Source of the DNA: DASWHD01 sp036393335
Lineage (GTDB): Bacteria; CG2-30-53-67; CG2-30-70-394
Assembly: GCA_036393335.1 (NCBI GenBank)
Contig: DASWHD010000218.1
Coordinates: 1-41,635, forward strand
Reading direction: 5' to 3'
Length of the DNA: 41,635 nt
Position 1 is the first letter of the stretch. Every line of letters starts with the position of its first letter. Shown one piece after another: positions 37,642 through 41,635 of the stretch. The translations under genes and the position numbers were made by a program. Below the pieces are notes generated by a model. That model did no database searches, had not been told where the DNA came from, and was given only the letters and a program-made list of their open reading frames with translations.

Positions 37642-38964
37642 TCAGGGACTCTGCACCGGCCCCCAGGACGGCGCCGTAGCCGCCACGTCGGGGGGGGTGA
37701 TGCGGCGGCGATCACCGGTGCGCACGTTCTGGATGTAGATGGAGGGCTGGGCGCGCTGGGTGGTCTGGTAGACGAGGTAGGAGCCGTTCGGCGACCAGCT
37801 CGGATGCTCGTGAGAGCCCGGCGCATTGGTGACGTGCTGGGTGTCGCTGCCGTCGGCGCGCATGGTGTAGACATCGAACCCGGCGCCGTTGACCTTGGCG
37901 TAGGCGATGCGCTGCCCATCCGGCGACCACTCCGGGTTGGCGAAGTACGCGCCGTCGAAGCTCAGCCGTCGACTGTTCCGCCCTGCGGCATCCATCACGT
38001 AGAGCTGCGGCGTGCCGGTACGGTCCGAGATGAAGGCGATCTGCTTGCCGTCCGGGGACCAGCTCGGCCCCACCGCCACCCCCAGCTCCCGGGTGAGCTG
38101 GCGCCGATCGCTGCCATTGCGGTTCATCACGTAGATGTCGGTGCTGTTGCCCTGGGTCATGGTGAGGGCGATCTGACTGCCGTCCGGTGACCAGTCGGGC
38201 GACATGTTCACACCGGCGCGGCGGGAGATGCGCTTGATCATCGCCCGCTCCAGGTCGAGGACGAAGAGATCCGGGTTGGCCTTCAAGTACGAGGTGAAAG
38301 CGATGTATTTGCCGTCCGGCGACCAGTCCGGCATCAGGTTGAGGTTGCTGTTCGACACGACCCGGCGCGGGTTCTCGCCGTCGTAGTCGAGGATGAAGAT
38401 GTCCTTGCCACCCTTGGCCTTCACCTCGCAGGTGATCCAGGTATCGAACACCCCCTGTTCTCCGGTCACCTCCTTCAGGGCGAGATTGGCGAAGCGGTGC
38501 AGCAGGGTGCGCCGCTCATCGACGCGGCCGGTGAGGCGCTTGCCCAGGATTTGGCGGCGGCCAAAGAGGTCGTAGAGGCGCGCCTCGATGGTGATCACCT
38601 CGCCGGTCAGCTCGGCGCCGGTCTTGAGCAGGTACTCGGCGCCGATGATGGTCCAGTCGTCGTAGTTGAAGGTCTCGGCCTCCAGGGCGGCAGAGCGATA
38701 GTCCTCCAGGTAGGCGATGGGATCGAGGCGCTTGAAGTAGCCGGAGAATTCCAGGTCGTCGGCCAGCACCTGGGCGATCTCCTGCTCCAGGGTCACCGGC
38801 AGAGTCCCGCTCAGGCCACGACAGTACGGGATGGCGATGCGGATGCGCGCGATCCCCGACGGGCTGATCACCGTGTACCGCTGGGCCTCGGCGACGACGG
38901 TGTTTGTGACCAGCAGACACAGGGAGAGGACGAGTCGGAGACGGGTAACAGAGGGACGGGTCAC
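37642..38964 (-). CDS. tolB: Tol-Pal system beta-propeller protein TolB
   Basis: The 440-residue periplasmic protein has a signal peptide (cleaved near VVAEA), an N-terminal domain (IARIRIAIPYC through DEFSGYF-like LEFSGYFKRLDP) and a C-terminal six-bladed propeller built of repeats such as NLMPDWSPDGKYIAFTS, PSWSPDGKQIAFISDR and NPEWSPDGQRIAYAK. It works between TolA and Pal in outer membrane constriction. Translation starts with GTG, overlapping the tolA stop (GTGA). The C-terminus ends shortly after the last blade. Confidence 0.95.
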   Translation of the reverse strand: MTRPSVTRLRLVLSLCLLVTNTVVAEAQRYTVISPSGIARIRIAIPYCRGLSGTLPVTLEQEIAQVLADDLEFSGYFKRLDPIAYLEDYRSAALEAETFNYDDWTIIGAEYLLKTGAELTGEVITIEARLYDLFGRRQILGKRLTGRVDERRTLLHRFANLALKEVTGEQGVFDTWITCEVKAKGGKDIFILDYDGENPRRVVSNSNLNLMPDWSPDGKYIAFTSYLKANPDLFVLDLERAMIKRISRRAGVNMSPDWSPDGSQIALTMTQGNSTDIYVMNRNGSDRRQLTRELGVAVGPSWSPDGKQIAFISDRTGTPQLYVMDAAGRNSRRLSFDGAYFANPEWSPDGQRIAYAKVNGAGFDVYTMRADGSDTQHVTNAPGSHEHPSWSPNGSYLVYQTTQRAQPSIYIQNVRTGDRRRITPPDVAATAPSWGPVQSP

Positions 38965-39953
38965 TGGAAATCCTTGTCGTTGAACTCGTAGTAGAGGTTC
39001 ACGGCGGTGCCGTCGAAGTCGTTGAGGCGGGAGAGGTCGCGCGGGGGGCTGGGGAAGGGGGCGGACTTTTTCACGGCCCGCTTGACGGCCTCGTCAAAGT
39101 AGCGGTTACCGGAGGACGACTCCAACAGCAAGTCGGTGAGCTCGCCCGCCAGATTGACACGGAGGTGGACCTTACAGACCAATCCTGTTCCCGGGGGGAT
39201 GTTCGGCGGCACCTCGTAGTTGCCGTGGATGCGCCGGCTGACCATGTCGGTATAGAAGTCATAGCGACGCTCCGCCGCGGCGTGGGCCGCCGCCTCGGCC
39301 GCCGCCCGTTCCACCGCGATCCGTGCGACCCGCTCCGCCTCCGCCCGCTCGGCGGCGATGCGTGACTGCTCTGCGGCCTTCGCCGCCGCGATCCGCCCCT
39401 CCTCCTCGGCCTTGATGCGGGCGACACGCTCGGCGAGATCTTGGCGCTCCTTCTCGATGCGCGCCTTCTCCGCCGCCTTGCGCGTCTCCGCCGCGCGCTC
39501 CCGCAGGCGGGCGCGGATGCGGTCGATGCTCTCCTTTTCCCATTCGGTCTCGTTGACCACGGGCTTGTCCGGCGGCTTGGGCTTCGGTTTCGCCACCGGC
39601 TTCGGTGCGGGGACCGGCTTGGCTGCGGGTTTCGGCTTCGGCCGCTCGGGTGGCGGCTTGGGGGGCTCGGGTTTCGGCTTCGACTCCGGTTTCGGTGCAG
39701 GTGGCGGGGACGGCTCCGGCTGGGGGACGACCGCCTGGGGTTTTTCGGGCTCCTTGGCCGGGAGTGGCGCCGCCTGTTTCCGGGGCTCTTCCTGCACCAG
39801 ACGCACCGCCACGCTGCTCACCAGCGGAGTGCGGCGTGGTGGGGCGATGTGACCGGTGGTGAGGATGATCGCCGCCCCCAGGAGGTGAGCCACGACGCTG
39901 CGCCGCAGGAAGGGGCCGAGACGGCCATTCTGCGGAGGGTAAGGCGCCCTCAT
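38961..39953 (-). CDS. tolA: TolA/TonB-type envelope-spanning protein
   Basis: The 330-residue product has one N-terminal membrane segment (SVVAHLLGAAIILTTG). A long Pro/Lys-rich stretch (about 50-140) and an Ala/Glu/Arg-rich coiled helix (about 145-240, many KAAEKARIEKER-like units) follow. The TonB-like C-terminal domain has YTDMVSRRIHGNYEVPPNIP, VHLRVNLAGELTDLLLESSSGNRYFDEAVKRAV and a hydrophobic end. Position between tolR and tolB marks it as TolA. The ATG at 39953 follows AGGTGG; a GTG at 39962 is possible. A gap of about 170 bases separates it from tolR. Confidence 0.92.
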   Translation of the reverse strand: MRAPYPPQNGRLGPFLRRSVVAHLLGAAIILTTGHIAPPRRTPLVSSVAVRLVQEEPRKQAAPLPAKEPEKPQAVVPQPEPSPPPAPKPESKPKPEPPKPPPERPKPKPAAKPVPAPKPVAKPKPKPPDKPVVNETEWEKESIDRIRARLRERAAETRKAAEKARIEKERQDLAERVARIKAEEEGRIAAAKAAEQSRIAAERAEAERVARIAVERAAAEAAAHAAAERRYDFYTDMVSRRIHGNYEVPPNIPPGTGLVCKVHLRVNLAGELTDLLLESSSGNRYFDEAVKRAVKKSAPFPSPPRDLSRLNDFDGTAVNLYYEFNDKDFQ

Positions 39954-40125
39954 CCCGGCCACCTAACCGTCATTCCGCCCCGGGAGACGCCGTGGGCGAC
40001 GGTCCAGGCGGTTTGCGTCCGACCCTGGCTTCGGCGCCGGGCCGCCGCCGCATGGACCGGACGTGACCCGCGTCGCCGCATTGCCATCACACCCTCGCCG
40101 TGGCACAGCCATGGCAGGACCCGCC

Positions 40126-40539
40126 TTACTCGTCCGCGGGGCGGGTAATCATCCCCAGGCTGTCGACGCCGGCCATTTGCAGCGCCGCCATCACCTGGGC
40201 GACCACGCCATACGGGACGTCGCGGTCGGCGCGCAGGAAGACGTCGCGCCGCTGTTGCTCCCGCGCCCGGAAGATCGCATCGACCTTGCGCTCCAGCCCA
40301 TCCAGGGTGACGACCTGCTCCCCGATGTGGACCTGGCCGTCCCGGCCCACGGTGATCGTGAGCCCCTCCACGTCGGTCTGGACCGAGGTCGACACCGTCT
40401 CCGGGAGATCGACGTCGACCCCCTGGGTGAGCATCGGCGTGGTGACCATGAAAATAATTAGCAGCACCAGCATCACGTCCACCAGCGGGGTGACGTTGAT
40501 GTCGGAGATCGCGCCGCCCTTGCGGCTACTCATGGCCAT
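40126..40539 (-). CDS. tolR: Biopolymer transport protein TolR
   Basis: The 137-residue ExbD/TolR protein has one membrane segment with the ion-carrying aspartate, DINVTPLVDVMLVLLIIFMV (Asp in VDVML), then a periplasmic domain with DVDLPET and DREVPYG-like DRDVPYGVVAQVMAAL. It couples proton flow to TolA with TolQ. It overlaps the tolQ end by about 14 bases, and a second in-frame ATG lies six bases further. Confidence 0.95.
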   Translation of the reverse strand: MAMSSRKGGAISDINVTPLVDVMLVLLIIFMVTTPMLTQGVDVDLPETVSTSVQTDVEGLTITVGRDGQVHIGEQVVTLDGLERKVDAIFRAREQQRRDVFLRADRDVPYGVVAQVMAALQMAGVDSLGMITRPADE

Positions 40540-41317
40540 TGGTGTCTTCCACGAAGTGACGCTTGACGATGTTCAGGAACTCCGAGTGGAAGTTCTCCAT
40601 GTCCGTGGCCAGGCCGTCGATCTTGCTGTTGAAGAAGTTGAAGGCGACCACCGCGGGGATGGCCGCGGCGAGGCCCGCGGCGGTGGCCACCAGGGCCTCG
40701 GAGATTCCCGGCGCGACCACGGCGAGGGTGGCGTTGCCGCGCGCGCCGATCTCCCGAAAGGCGTCCATGATCCCCCACACCGTGCCGAATAGCCCGATGA
40801 ACGGGGCCGTCGAGCCGGTGGTGGCGAGGAAGGTGAGGTAGCGCCGGAGCTGGCCGATCTCCTCATTGATGGCGCGGGTCATGGCGCGACCGATGTTGGC
40901 CACCCCCCCCAGATCGGTGCTCATGCGTGCCGGGTCGTCGTCCTCCTTCTGGTGCAGGCGGCCAGTGGACCGGCGCTGTGACAGGCGCACCAGCTCCGCA
41001 TAACCGGCCTCGAAGAGCTCCGCCAGGGGCGCCCCCTTCATTTGCTTGGCGGCGGCGAAGATGGCGCTGAGACGCTCGGTCTTCCAGAACACCTCCAGGA
41101 ATGCTCGGGAGCGGGCACGCGCCCTCTTCACCATCTGCCACTTCAAGGCGATGATCCCCCACGAGACCACCGAGAAGAACAGCAGCAGCAAGAGGACGAA
41201 CTGCACCATCCAGCCGGCGTTCAGCACCAGGGTCAGGACGGAGTGGCTGGTGGAGGGACCGGCCAGGGCCCAAGCGGGCGCCGGGGCGAGGAGGAACACC
41301 AGGAGTGTCGGGAGCAC
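40526..41317 (-). CDS. tolQ: Tol-Pal proton channel subunit TolQ
   Basis: The 263-residue MotA/TolQ/ExbB protein has membrane segments at FVLLLLLFFSVVSWGII and two in the C-terminal half, with the family block GLFGTVWGIMDAFREIG, TLAVVAPGISEALVATAAGLAAAIPAVVAFN. Before the first conserved segment there is an extra hydrophobic, signal-peptide-like piece (VLPTLLVFLLAPAPAWALA). The GTG at 41317 is a tentative start without a visible ribosome binding site; the frame is open to an ATG at 41440, which would overlap the tRNA promoter. Confidence 0.88.
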   Translation of the reverse strand: MLPTLLVFLLAPAPAWALAGPSTSHSVLTLVLNAGWMVQFVLLLLLFFSVVSWGIIALKWQMVKRARARSRAFLEVFWKTERLSAIFAAAKQMKGAPLAELFEAGYAELVRLSQRRSTGRLHQKEDDDPARMSTDLGGVANIGRAMTRAINEEIGQLRRYLTFLATTGSTAPFIGLFGTVWGIMDAFREIGARGNATLAVVAPGISEALVATAAGLAAAIPAVVAFNFFNSKIDGLATDMENFHSEFLNIVKRHFVEDTNGHE

Positions 41318-41429
41318 GGCGGGAGGGGGACAGGGAGGGCGGGCGGGTAACGACGTCGCGGTCGATCTTGGGTGGCGGCAACTCACCAAGTCAAGCCGCT
41401 CGGAGCGCGGCCTCTGGCGGCCGAACCCC

Positions 41430-41458
41430 TTGACCGGCAAGGCTTGTCCCGGTAGCGT
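41430..41458 (+). promoter_or_regulatory. Probable tRNA-Met promoter
   Basis: TTGACC (41430-41435), a 17-base spacer and TAGCGT (41453-41458) resemble a stable-RNA promoter with a weak -10. A GC-rich discriminator leads to the tRNA 22 bases later. Confidence 0.4.
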
Positions 41459-41480
41459 CCCTGCCCCGGTTGGGGCTCGC

Positions 41481-41557
41481 GGCGGTGTAGCTCAGCTGGT
41501 TAGAGCATGCGGCTCATATCCGCAGTGTCCGGGGTTCAAGTCCCTGCACCGCCACCA
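41481..41557 (+). tRNA. tRNA-Met (CAT), elongator type
   Basis: A 77-nt cloverleaf with a fully paired acceptor (GGCGGTG with CACCGCC), anticodon CAT at 41515-41517 in the loop CTCATAT, T-loop TTCAAGT and encoded CCA. The paired first acceptor position excludes the initiator tRNA. A CAT anticodon could also belong to lysidine-modified tRNA-Ile2, but the body looks like elongator Met. Confidence 0.9.
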
Positions 41558-41635
41558 CTTTTCGCCGCCCCACGGGGTAAGCCTTGGCTACGGGACGCGG
41601 GAAGCCAGGAAACCAGGAAGACGAATTCCCGGCGG

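Overview
This 41.6 kb, GC-rich window looks like a chromosomal segment of a Gram-negative bacterium. It carries LptD, TolQ/R/A/B, a SurA-like chaperone and a PEP-CTERM protein, all of which imply an outer membrane. The 16S 5' end is not of the usual gammaproteobacterial form. The orders rplS-rnhB-yraN and mfd-(SurA-like) resemble what I recall from Deltaproteobacteria in the old broad sense and related lineages. No search could be run, so the placement is tentative.

Layout. Positions 1-5300 are an accessory region. It has a possible insertion-sequence end, a textbook sigma-54 promoter, a small cohesin-like protein with a PEP-CTERM sorting tail, and a 1117-residue subtilisin-like protease with thrombospondin type 3 repeats and a C-terminal dockerin-like pair of calcium loops. 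A surface-displayed cohesin next to a dockerin-bearing protease suggests a one-enzyme, cellulosome-like display system, and it is the most interesting part of the window. From 5329 to 9527 lies the rplS-rnhB-yraN-dtd-tyrS-lipoprotein hydrolase cluster behind a clear sigma-70 promoter. From 9590 to 14913 is a complete rRNA operon (16S, tRNA-Ile, tRNA-Ala, 23S, 5S) with promoter, boxA-like elements, RNase III-type processing stems and a strong terminator.

The rest is mainly housekeeping: folC-lptD (minus) divergent from hemW (plus); rpsB-tsf-pyrH-frr (minus); yebC, then ruvC-ruvA-ruvB (plus). Next comes an unusual protein made of two ACT-like domains and a histone H1-like Lys/Ala/Pro tail, with a second in-frame start and strong ribosome binding site at the tail. 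After it are a YafJ-type amidotransferase and an NCS2-type permease (minus), an orphan cheW (plus), and a SurA-like chaperone with mfd (minus). A REC/HD-GYP regulator (plus) follows. Last is the tolQ-tolR-tolA-tolB cluster (minus), followed by a pentaheme cytochrome where pal might be expected, and a tRNA-Met at the right edge.

Most remaining long open frames are GC-rich shadows of these genes or of rRNA. Starts were re-chosen where conserved N-termini or ribosome binding sites pointed to an internal codon. No CRISPR array, prophage or complete transposon was seen.
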